Positions 47,793-58,486 of a stretch of 64,000 bases of DNA are shown piece by piece; within the stretch, counting starts at the first letter, position 1; every line of letters starts with the position of its first letter. Location: the NCBI GenBank assembly GCA_015501055.1, contig JADNYV010000080.1, positions 1 through 64,000 on the forward strand, in the 5' to 3' direction. This DNA comes from Mucidula mucida (lineage: Eukaryota; Basidiomycota; Agaricomycetes; Agaricales; Physalacriaceae). The position numbers and the translations under genes were made by a program. The notes below the pieces were generated by a model. It was not told the origin of the DNA. It worked only from the letters and a program-made list of their open reading frames with translations, and ran no database searches.

Positions 47793-50240
47793 TTATAAAC
47801 CCCCAAGGTCACCTCACCCTTGTTCACTGCATATCCATAGCGGGACGAAGGGAATATCAGCGCACTTGTACAGTTCTGGGATGAAGGTCGCAAAAGATCG
47901 GCCACTGGCCAAGCGAGTACAAGCCGTCGAGAGGTGGAACTGATGATCTTGTTCTGATCAGCACTATTGTTCGTGCCAGTTATTGTGTTTCAACCGCGTA
48001 CCTTCCTCCTCCCTAAGCAACTCAGGTTCAAGCACAGGACATTCAATTGTGCTACCGCCCCATCGAAAGGAACAGCCCGCACAGCGAAAATAAATCAGTC
48101 AAACAACTTTCAAGCGCACATATGTAGAAGGTGTTTGTTGTTCTTCAACCTGTCCGAAAATCAACCTTGTTTTCTGTGATGCCCTTGTAGGGGATTCGTA
48201 CCTTCCAGACTTTCGACCACCATTCCTAATTGTAAACATCCTCTTCCTAGCTCTGTGGCGTCAACGGCTCCGGCTCCTGTGTCAGTCAGGCTGTGAAAAC
48301 TGCAAAAAGAGAGACTACTCAACTACGTCTCAACATTCTTCAAATGCAATTGCGCTGAACGGCATGTGCGTCTCTCACACTTGGCAAGACGGAATTGTTC
48401 ACTCCAAACAGCGCGGAGCGGGGGAGCCACAGATAGCTACCCATATCTCACGCGTAGAGTGCCGTACGATAGCGAAAATCCGCAAGGAGTGTCGAGGTCA
48501 CACACTCTACGCTTTCAGCAGTGACGGTCTGCATAGCCGTCTCGAGACAACAGACAGCGATAGACAAACATCCCGTCAGCAAAAGCGATGAATTGTGAAA
48601 GAGGTCTCCGTTGAGACAACAAAGTGATGTCGACAAGGTGGTAAGCCCATCGCTTACGTCCTAGCGACAACTCGTCGCAAAAAGGAAGAAGCTCATCCGA
48701 GGTAGCGACAGAGGAGAAGATCTCGTTCGCCACAAATTGGAAAAGATGGCATCAACGCGATTTTCCCATGATGACTGTATACATCCGTGAGAAAACACAA
48801 AATGATAACGTATAGAAAACAGGACTGTCGCTTCGACGAGAGACGACTTGTTATTGACGCGTTACACAGTCACCTCCTCTCGCAGTACTGGGTAGAGCGG
48901 AACAGTTTCTCAGTTCGCAACATTGGAGGCACGACCTAGGTGTACTAGAAGATGAACGCGTCGTGCAGTAACAGATGGGAGGAAAATAACTAGATGGGCT
49001 GTCAGTCACAAAAGAAAATTTTCCTCAGAAGTTACAAACCTACACAAGCACTTGAGCTGGGAGTCCAGAATGCTGAAATAGTCGATGGTCGAATATGACG
49101 GAAGGACATCTGAACATGGAGATGTCCGTGAGCGAGCGCCTCTTAGGCTAGAGGCCGCAGTTGCTCGGAGGTCGCCGAGAAAGGTGTACTAACTCGTCTG
49201 TGAGATAACCTACTGCCAATGGTTTCATATGGACAGTTGAACGTACATAGGACGCACCAATCATGGTACCCGATGGGCGATGTAAGCTTGGTGTTTTGGA
49301 ACGCCGCCGCCGCTGAGCGTGCGGGGTAGATGTTAGTAGACGCAGCAGGTTGACCATGTTTTGACGCGCCAACATTAGCGGAAAGAGTGAGTGGGTCACG
49401 CTAGAGGATCGAGACGCCATCGAGCAGTAGCTCTCGAGAGCGAATGGACATTGACCATGGTGGTCAAAAGGCGAGTTGTCTTTAGGCGATCGACTTCCGG
49501 CACGGCAATACACCGGAACATTCGCAAGCATTGTCACTGCAGGACGTCCTCAAACCCGCATAGCATGTCAAAATTGATTGGCTATTATGCAAGCAGGAGT
49601 AGTGCTCCTTTCCATAGACGAACACTTTGGTGTCGGATAGGAAGCGCAATATTCAAATAGTAGTCAAGTCCTGTAGGAAAGGGAAGCAGTCGGAGTCGAC
49701 GAGAAGAGAGAATTCTAGATATGCAGTCGGCAAGATCGTGCTGGGGTTTACCGAACACCTTACGTTGAAGCCTTTCAAAGAGCGAGCCACTACTAGGCGC
49801 GCTTCGTGGCGGACTGGGAGAATTAATAATGTATGAGATGTCACGACGGTGCTTTTCCAACTGGCTTTTCTCTCCGACTTGAACCAGAATCGCCAACGTT
49901 ATCCGACCGACACCAGCACAACGGAGGTGGCGTGCATTAGCAATCCCGCTGATTGCTGCGGCGCGCGCCGTACCATGAATGGTACCATCTTAAAGAACCT
50001 CCATGATCCAGAAGAAAACTTTGTGCGAGACGAGTGCCAAGCGTTTTTCTCGCGATCATTTGTTCGCACACGTTCATTCACCAATCTCTCTGGCTCGTCT
50101 GTTGAGTCATGACTACACTCTCAGGGGGCCTCGATAATCTACACTTTGTTGTGTCCTAGGCCAACATTCAACGAGGGCGCTTTGATCACTTTGTTCTGGT
50201 GTGTTTGCTATTGGGCTACTTGTAATATAAACATGACGTG
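47793..50240. repeat. Conserved spacer of U2
   Basis: Aligns in pieces with 27765-29500, 1-1156 and 58487-60450. No gene is supported except the displaced fragment at 49625-49840. One reverse-strand frame (49537-49148) has a counterpart at 826-440, but the third copy does not keep it. Confidence 0.65.
49625..49840 (-). pseudogene. 3' fragment of the uncharacterised four-exon gene of 2.6-4.3 kb
   Basis: Reverse-strand SPSPPRSAPSSGSLFERLQR followed by KVFGK aligns with the C-terminus of the gene at 2566-4297, and the match continues into its 3' flank. The start and body of the gene are absent. In this copy the stop codon is changed and the frame runs on. It marks where that gene once lay, or was copied from, in unit U2. 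Confidence 0.65.
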
Positions 50241-50272
50241 CACTTTCTCTCTCAGAGCATCCCCGCGACACC

Positions 50273-50990
50273 ATGCCATCCTCAGTCTCGGCCTCTACTC
50301 GTAGCCGTCGCACCAGAATTCGCACCACAGCCCCTAGCACTATCTGGCGCCCTCCCAACTCCTTCATCCTCTTCCGCCAGGAATACGCCCGCCTCTACGC
50401 TGGCTCAAAAACTCTCCAGAGCATTTAGCCGCTGTGGAAAAGGAAAAGCATGCGAAGAAGTACACAGACTACAGATTTATGCCGCAGACAAAGGAGGTCA
50501 AGGAAGATACGACGAGGACCATTGAGACGACGGTCGACTCGCAGCAGGCTTGGACATACGGCCATTACCATTCGGCCCTTCATGAAACGACGCCACTCCC
50601 CCAACCCGGCCCATCTGCACAACAAATGGATGCTGGCCACGTCACACCCTACTTCCCCGAAACGTATTGGCCGTCCTCTTCGCCTCCCGCTCAGTACATC
50701 CATCAGCCTCTACAAGTTCCTGTACGTTTCATAACTTATGGTTGACGACGACTAGTCTATTCTAACCTGACTCATAGCAGACTTCCGACAAGACATTCAA
50801 AGATTTTGATTATGTCCAGTTCTTTGGCATCCTTCTGCCCCCCATTCAACCTTTCGAATGCTGATCTGGAGCTGAGAGATATTGCCGATGGGCAAAGCAG
50901 ACGACGGAGAGATGTTCCCATAACAGAAGGACTCCTTCAGCTTACAGCCCATTCATACTGTATATTACTTGCTACTTCCCTCCATATCGG
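50273..50990 (+). pseudogene. HMG-box protein, broken by an internal deletion (copy U2)
   Basis: The frame from 50273 (MPSSVSASTRSRRTRIR) enters the HMG box with RPPNSFILFRQEYARLYAG and ends at a TAG near 50426. About 67 bp present in U1 (from 1376 onward) are missing here, removing the middle of the box and shifting the frame. Downstream sequence still resembles the U1 tail, with the same intron (about 50722-50780). The lesion differs from that in U1, so the copies were disabled independently. Confidence 0.7.
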
Positions 50991-51121
50991 AATTGTTTAT
51001 GAGTTCTATGCCTATGATCATCATGCATTACACGTAGAATACTCTCGTTCGACTTAAGGCTTACTGACCTGAATATCGTAAAAATTCTAAAAGGGAATAC
51101 TAAGATAAACAGATCTAAACT

Positions 51122-53180
51122 TTAAAGTCTAACACTCAACTTGTCGCCACCATCGTGTCTCAGCCCTCTCACCAATATCCTTAACGTCTCCCACAAATCC
51201 GCCTTCAGCGCCTCCATCCTCCCCACCTCTAGCCCCCACCTCGGCGGTAAACAAGGGACAATGCGCCCATGACACCTCTGTGGATCCATCTTCTCCACGC
51301 GTAGTCCGGCCTCCTGCTTCGTCCACGCCTCGACAATAGCGCAGCAATAACACATCTTCCGACTCGAGCCAATGCGCGGCATGTAGACGACGCGGGATAC
51401 GAGCTATGTCAAGTCAGAACGAGACGGTAAGGGAGAAGGAAGAGGACTTACGTCGGCGGACCGACTATCAAATTGATTTGCAAACTCTCCTCCTGATTGA
51501 CAGTACGCCCGTTTCATACACATAATCGCCGCCTCTGGATGTATCGCAGCGGAGACGCGACGCTCTTTGAATACGGCGACCCAGGGTTCTGATTCGTCGA
51601 CATCGTCGATGTACATTGAAATAATTTTCGAAAGAGAGGTGTATGAAGGGCGTGATAGCGGGTCCACAGTGTTGAGATACACGACGTCGACGGTCATATC
51701 GTTGATGTCTATGGATGGTGGAAGGGAAGTATGATGATGATGGCGGTGGAGATGGAGAAGCTTCGCATGGAGAGCGATGTCGACGTTATCCAAGAGGTAG
51801 TTCACGACTAGACGCTGCATGCAACTCGGGAGAGGGTACTACTCATTTGCTGCATCATCATGAGGCGCTGCTCGACGCGTTAAGTAGTTAACTTTAGAAC
51901 CAAAGCGATGCAACGAACCTTGCGCGCTCCTATGCCATGTCTTCAACTTCACAGCCAACGACGATTTGTTGAATACAGGCTGCAACTTCTCATACTCGAA
52001 GCATCTCTTGAAGGTATGTATCGCATCCACAAGAAAGAACAGTTCACTCGGCTTCGAGTCCGGCTTCCCAAACGCAAAATAAGCGTAACCCAAAAGGAAT
52101 CCAAGACCATTAATCCACCGCGCTATATTGGCGTTCGTAATTGACACTGTGCTCGCCTTTTTGTCCGAGACGCCCGCAACGATTTGGGCTATGAATTTCC
52201 CCAAAGGAGTCTTGACTGGCCAAAGGACGCCTTCCTTGGGCAGCAGAGTGTAGTCTTTCGAACTGTCGGAGCCCATCCAGGCGCAGAATATCTCCCGAAA
52301 GCCACTTGTGCGATCTGGGAAAATGCCATCCGAGGCGGTGATCTTCTGCCGCACTCCGGTCGCGCCGTCTTTGAGAATGCCGGGGCGCGCGTCGCGTTGC
52401 GACATTCTTTACGGCGAAAGGTGTTTTCGAATGTATTAGATGGTGTCGTGATCAAACCTGGGAACTGTCGAGCTTGGAAGATGCAAGTGTCCTTCAGGAA
52501 TGTTTAAAGTTCAGAGTCTGGTGCTCCAACAAGTGTAAATTCTATACGAGCGCGTCAGTCGCATTAAAATTAGGCAGAGGATTTGACGAAACGGAATCGG
52601 ACCAAGTAGATGCTAGATCGTAATGATATTCCTCGAAAGCAATCGCCAGCTCCAGACAACTAGCTCCTGTCAAGGCACTCGTTATTTGTCCGACGAGGAC
52701 AGAGAACACACGAAGCCAGCTTTGTCTGCCTTCAATGGAGGGTCGATGTAAGGCGTGACGTAGGTACCGTCGTATTGGTAGTGCTCCAGGTCGTCGAGTT
52801 TGGCTCTGACGGTGCCCAGAGGATATGTGGCACGCAATGCTGCTATAGTTGCAGATTCGCGCCCCAGACCGCGTCGAGTACAGCGCTTTCTCCAACCTAT
52901 TCAAGATGGGTCGCAGATGAGCGCTACAGTGAAAAGAGAGGATCCACTTCTAGAATATACCAGTAAGCAAACACATGGATTAATTCCTCGTGGACCTCGC
53001 TCGTATCGGCGCCTAATAACCGCTTGCCTCTTGGGCGCACTGCTTGTTTTCGATGCGGTCTGTCAAGTCCCTTTTTTGCGCCCGTTTGGCTCCAGGCCGT
53101 CAAGAAGAATAGCACTGTCTTAGGCCGCAGGAGATCGTAGTCGAATAGGTGGGTCCAGTCAAGAGAGCGATCCACAGGCT
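51122..53180 (-). pseudogene. Predicted OTT_1508-like deaminase (gene A), U2 copy
   Basis: The best-preserved copy. The N-terminal and middle exon (52405 to 51919, MSQRDARPGILKDG) includes WPVKTPLGKFIAQIVAG, which is deleted in U3, and FLVDAIHTFKRCFEYEK. The next exon carries His-Pro-Glu at 51533-51541. A GTAAGT donor near 51450 leads to the exon with IGSSRKMCYCC (Cys-x2-Cys at 51341-51352), ending SVRL at 51122. Both halves of a zinc deaminase site are therefore present. A TAG at 51839-51841 replaces the Tyr codon seen in U3 just after the intron, so the full-length protein is probably not made unless splicing differs. The N-terminal exons upstream of 52405 are poorly resolved. Confidence 0.6.
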
Positions 53181-53513
53181 ACAATATGGACATACTGTCA
53201 AACATTGTGGTCTAAAGCAAGTGCATTCATACGGCCCGGCCGGTCCGGGAAGTAGTATTGCTTTTGTCTCCAAACAAGAAATATCACACTCCCTCCTTCA
53301 AATGTAGCTTCTGACCCTTTTATTCCACGCCGACCTTCGAAGATTCCTTGCTACTGAATCGTTATGCGGTCTGAATACTAGGGAGGCTTGTGGACTACAC
53401 ATTCTTTCTCGACGACCGTCGACGCTCAGCCTGGGCCCTAGTAAGTCCGTGAAAATGCAATCATTGGTGGATTGAACAGGCTATTGTACAGATGGACGTT
53501 AATGCTACCAAAA

Positions 53514-56513
53514 TCACTGCACAGGCTCAGTACCATTAATCTTGTTCAAGTTGGTCTGAAAGACTGCGCGTACAATCTACAGACGCGTCAGCACCTGTAC
53601 AGTTTCACACAAATAAGTTCCGACTCACGTCAAGTTCGCTGGGCAACGGCGCACAGTTCGATGGCGGCAGTGGGCCTTGACCCCCCTCGACATCCCACTT
53701 GAATGTAGTAGCGATAGTAGACAATGTGCGGGCCGAATATCTTCTCAGTCGACGTCCTCCAATACCGACGCTGATGAAAGCCAATAGTTGACAGTACATG
53801 TCAATTGCTTGCGGCGCCACTGAAAAGGAAACTAGGTCGTCGAGACTATTGCCCCAGTAATCAAGAGGGACGACTTTCGCCAGTGTCCACAACTTGGACT
53901 GGTTGTCCACATCAGACAGTAGCACAGCCTTGCAGATAGTTGCCAGGTTGTTAGATTGGCCGAGATCATCCAAGACGCGATTGAAAATATCGGAACGGCG
54001 CGCTGACAGAACCGCTAAACCGTCAATGTAGAGGGCAGCCAAGTCAGCCGTGTCAAACGCCGTCCACAGATGTAGCGGGTGGATATTCGGAAGCTCCTTG
54101 TCAGTCCATCCTGCCCACCCATACTCGAAACTCATAGATAGGCCACGTAACCAGGATCGTTCAAGGAGCGCGGAATACACATTTGCAATGGAAGTTGTAT
54201 GCCCATCATCGACAGTGCTCGATGACAGCAGATATAACAGCACGTTGCTCAGGATCTCCACCGGATTATCGGGTCGTTCAAAGGCAACACGCAGAACGGA
54301 CTGGTTGCCCTCCTCGGTGAGCCACAAGAAATCATGTAAGAAGGTACCTGTGCGATGAAGCTGCCAGTTGAGACCTTGGAAAACACTGAAGACAACTATG
54401 CTCTCGTCTTCTACCGTCATGACTGTTCCAGTTCCAAACACGTCGGATCTCATCACGTTCTGGAGAGCTTTGATGGTAGCCACGATGACATCACGGTGTT
54501 CAAGATGTACGCCGCCGATTGTGTATTCGCAGATGTTGTCTAAAAGCTGACGAAAGAGAGACGGGAGCTTCTCGAATGGGGGATTGTCGGCCGCCCACAC
54601 TCGATGTAGCGTGGACGTCCGCTGGATAGCAGGCGTCTGTACCATACAGAGAAGCAGGAAGATATGATCCGGAAGATTATCAGTGTTATCTTCAGGTGAG
54701 CGAACAGCGTCGGGAAACCCAACATATTTCACCCATTTCAGGAAGGATGGGAGCATGTTATTTGACAATACACCGCCCAAGTCAATCCCCTCTGGGGTGG
54801 GTTCATAAGAATCGACAACGAGGCAGGGAGAAGAATCCGGCAGAGGGAATGACAGAAGAGGTTGCCTGTTCCCATCGCAGTTGGACCATTCGCAAATGTG
54901 TAATGTAACGAAACATCGCAAAAGCTCTGACCAAAGTTGCGAGGGTTGATCACGGTCTATTCCAAGCCACAGTGTACCCGAGCTCAACGACATGGCAAAG
55001 ATTTTGCCCCAAAGGAGAGCGTCCAAGGTCTGGTAAGGAGGAGGGCCAATGAGATTCTTTTTCACAAGATCTTTGGCAGCATCAGGATCATGGCAGTACG
55101 CATAGTAGCTGGATTCTTTGCAGCTCGTATCGAGCTCAGTCTCGGGATCCTGCTTTTCAAAGCGCAAAGCCGCACGTTCAAACCTCTCAAATCGGTCGAC
55201 AGGCTGGTCGAGCTGAAAGTGATCGTTTATGGCTTTCACAACAGAGATGCCCTCCGGTCCCGACCGACCAATAAACGGAACACTGGGGAGGGGCAGAGCA
55301 CTGAATGCCTGGAGGATGATGCTTTGCACTGAAAGGTTTGGTGTGGTATTAAAAAGACAGGCCAGCGCCGACACGTCGAGGACGTCGGCTTGACGTTCAA
55401 CCATTTCGAGCTCAATGTCGGGCAATGAAGTAGATAGTATAGACGTCGGCGTACACTGAGAATGAAAGAAGTTCATATATTGCTGGCGAAGGAACATAAA
55501 CGCGGCAAAGGAATGGATGGAGAGCGGCGTCTTGTACGCGCAATCCGGGTAGAATACGGGAAGAACGTTGGTAACGGAGTACACGCCAAAGGCACCGGTA
55601 GCGATGATCGCCATGTGCGCCGCCATGACAGTGCTCAAAGAGCAGAGGTATATGACAAGACCAACGAAAAAGAGCCCCAGTGCGGCGTGCATGAGGACGG
55701 GGAGAAGCTCTATGATGAGTGGGACGCGCCACTTCTTGAGAGCCTTATAGCGGAAGTGTCGAACTCGGCAGCGATTACGAGGAGAGCCTGTCGACGCGAC
55801 AGAGAGATATTGGTGAATCCACTGCTTGGCCAAAACAGCAAGTAGCGTGGTGGACAAACTGAGTCCAAGGCTCATAAACCAGAGTGCATTCACCCAAAAG
55901 TCGGAGGTCTGGAGCGGGAAGGACGTGACCGCAGGTGGTACAGCGTCGACTGCTTCGGCTCCGTGAACTGTAGCACGCTGGACGCTGACCATCTCTGCTA
56001 TGAGCGAGTTTGTGACTCGAGCAAGGTCCAATTGTAGGGACTTGCAAGTCGTCGTGACAAAAGTTGTTACGACGCCTGAGAACAGCGCGGCCTTCAATCA
56101 AATATCAGGGTATGTAGACAAACGACGACGGGATACAACTCACGAAAACAAGAAGCATATCCAGTCCTTCGCGCCATCCGGCGACCATCTCAATATCGAT
56201 CTGAGTGGCCTCGTCTCCATACACGCGCCAAACCCTAGCCTTCGGGGACCATTCCTCGTATATAGGGTCGGGCGCGTATTTCTGCTCATAATCGAAGGGA
56301 TCGTGGACAGCTACGCGTGTTACTGAGTTCAATGATATCAGTGGAAGCTGTAGTCGGCGTACTTGGTCTTGTGTGAGACGGCGGCGAGGAAGTAAAGCCT
56401 GGAAGAGTCGATGTCCTACTGTAGGGGGTCGAGGCTGGTGTGTTGGTATTGCCAGCCGGGCTTATCGTAACACTTGACGTTGAAAATGGACGACTACGGT
56501 CATCTGGCTGCAT
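53514..56513 (-). CDS. DUF6535 membrane protein, U2 copy, intact, 951 aa
   Basis: Exons 56513-56363, 56322-56144, 56091-53629 and 53576-53514 join in frame. The domain layout matches the U3 copy: DUF6535 at residues 90-290 with four predicted membrane segments, then a large soluble C-terminal region. The N-terminal 300 residues differ from U3 by only a few residues, while changes cluster at about residues 400-560. The last exon (IVRAVFQTNLNK) differs from both U3 and U4. No lesion is seen. As in U3, the start is taken at MQPDDRSRPF because a TAG closes the longer frame. Confidence 0.85.
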
Positions 56514-57084
56514 CCTGGCAGGCCTGATATGAGAGGTGGGGACAGGAAAGCTGTTGTGTGTGACCGTATCGACATGATGGTATGGCCTTAAGACCTACGC
56601 AGGAGCCGGGTAAGTGCGTCGTGGTGATCGATGGATGACAATAACGCAATTGTTCATGCTCCTTGATGTGGCGAAATTGTGGCGTGTATTGTCTTTTTGC
56701 GGTGCCAGTTATGATTTTGTACATATTGAGTTGGCGCGGAGTACCACACCAGTGGTACTCATCATGGTGGCGACTTGAGAGCGGTACTGACTGCCACCGA
56801 CTCCGAGCTGCCAAGGTGGTCTTTGAGGAAAGTCTTTGGGAATACACCTCGTGCTTAGCGCCACAGGAGACATAATGTGGCCACACATATAGGAACGTCA
56901 TAACGAAGGAGTGTGTGATAAGCATGATTCCGAAGTACGAACGAGTACCTTGCACGAGGCTGGTGTATCAATCTGTTTGTTCGCATCTGGCCCCTTGCAC
57001 GTGCATGCATTAGTGTGGCGTAATATTGAAAGAGAAGGAAGTAACAAGATTCGCATAACTGTAATATGAATCTCGAGGTGGAGA
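56514..57084. other. DUF6535 upstream region, U2
   Basis: Nearly identical to 34710-35280. Lies between the U2 DUF6535 start and the end of gene B. No additional gene is supported. Confidence 0.5.
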
Positions 57085-58486
57085 CTAACCTATCCAAGGT
57101 CTGACTGTGATGTTTCTATAGCTCGAGGATGACGGAATGTTGCCTCGCCTCCAATAATCTACATATCTCGCAACGTCAGCCGCCCCGTCGAATATAAACA
57201 CGCGATAGGCCGGATCGTGCAAATTGCCGATGACGGAGTTTGGACGGTGCAAAGGTCTTTCGTAGTCCGCATACTCAGGTCGCAATCTGTGTCGGGTCTC
57301 GATTTCATATTCGAGTTCTTCCAGCGGAGTAGCCTCCCAGTTATGAGGTCCAACGATGATGCCATGGACCGCGAAATATGAGGCATGCGGAAAGAATTTT
57401 CGACCCTTGCGGCGACGTTCCGCCATGGGACGAAGATCATTGTTCAACCAGGAAAAGAATGTGTCTTGATAGTACTGTAGCGTTTCGACCGTAACTTCAC
57501 AGCCTGTGACCCATTATGGTCTGAAGTTACAGCGAACAGCTTCACAGACCCTTAAATTGCCTTTTTTGGACAGTTCCGCTTATAGCGGGACCTGAAATTT
57601 CCTTATTTGGAGGCTCGTGCCTGACCAAAGTGGTCCGTGACCCGTTATGATGTATATATAGCTTCACTTCAAAGACCCCCGTGACCCTTTATGTGAATTT
57701 GCGGTCAAAACGCTACAGTATAGCAGACGGCCAATTCTTTGGAAATGCTGGAGGTAGTCGAGGGCATCTTTTCTAATCCTTCGATAACGGATCTGACCTC
57801 CAGCCTCCGAGGAGCGATACATAATCGTCCTCGTTTGTTTGTCCAAGTCGAGGCTTTCGGGAGACTTGGATTCGAATGCCCTGCGCCTGTAGAACCAACC
57901 CATTATCTTGGCGTCAGTACTGCATAGATTAATGAGTTCATTACATTGCAAAAGAAAATAGAGAATCTTACTGTCGGGTGAGTCTGGAGATCGCGTCGAC
58001 TCCAGCCGGCCAGTCCTCTGGATGTGCAGTGAGGACTGTGAAGATCACCTCGCAGACAATCATGAAAGCAAATGTGCTGGGTAGTGGCGATTGATGGTTG
58101 ACCGCGCGCGCATAACGCAGGAATCTCAAACTCCAATGCTTGACATTGTAGTTGGAATCCCGTGGCATGATAATCAGATCCGGCCACAGGACTTCCAAAG
58201 CATCGTGTTCGTGCAACTCGAGGCACAGAAACCAGTCCGGCTCGTTTAATATCTTGTCCCTCATATGAAGTTCGAGATTTGACTTCTTTTTTCTGATGAA
58301 GAGGGGCCATAAATCACTGCTTTGGACTGTATCCCATGTCTGATCATAGGTTGGCGGTAGTGCAGTATCTGGCCGGGAGATGTATCGCCGTGAAGGTGGA
58401 GCCGGGGCCGGCAGGAGAGCGGACTGTCGCTGTGTGAAGATCGATAGAATGGAACGGAAGGAAAAGGGATGGCGGCTCGACGACAT
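57085..58486 (-). pseudogene. Gene B, full-length copy interrupted by a MITE (U5)
   Basis: Exon 1 is 58486-57972 (MSSSRHPFSFRSILSIF) and exon 2 starts at 57919 after TGCAG. Without the insertion exon 2 would run to the stop at 57085, giving a protein of about 365 residues. A 244 bp MITE sits in a TA within a Tyr codon and brings stops. Features: a basic Pro-rich N-terminus; a TFAFMIVCEVIFTVLT segment, moderately hydrophobic; an RRRKGRKFFPH basic patch; and a C-terminal YRVFIFDGAADVARYVDYWR. I do not recognise the family. It is repeated with the array, so its fate is tied to the deaminase and DUF6535 genes. Confidence 0.7.
57475..57718. mobile_element. MITE with TA target duplication, 244 bp
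   Basis: Ends are inverted repeats (CTGTAGCGTTTCGACCG against CTGTAGCGTTTTGACCG) flanked by TA at 57473-57474 and 57719-57720. It has no coding capacity. The TA duplication fits the Tc1/mariner group, but the ends differ from the Tc1-like element at 6112-7368, so that element is not its obvious driver. Confidence 0.88.

Larger units (their letters stand above)
46844..57084. repeat. Array unit U2 (most complete unit)
   Basis: Contains, in order, gene B (truncated at its 3' end), spacer, HMG-box gene, deaminase and DUF6535 gene, and is followed at 57085 by the next gene B. It defines the unit length of about 10.2 kb. Confidence 0.85.

Noticed and set aside
6112..57718. The MITE at 57475 as a deletion derivative of the Tc1-like element
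   Set aside because: Both use TA, but the terminal repeats differ (CTGTAGCG against CTCGTTAC), so they are not directly related.
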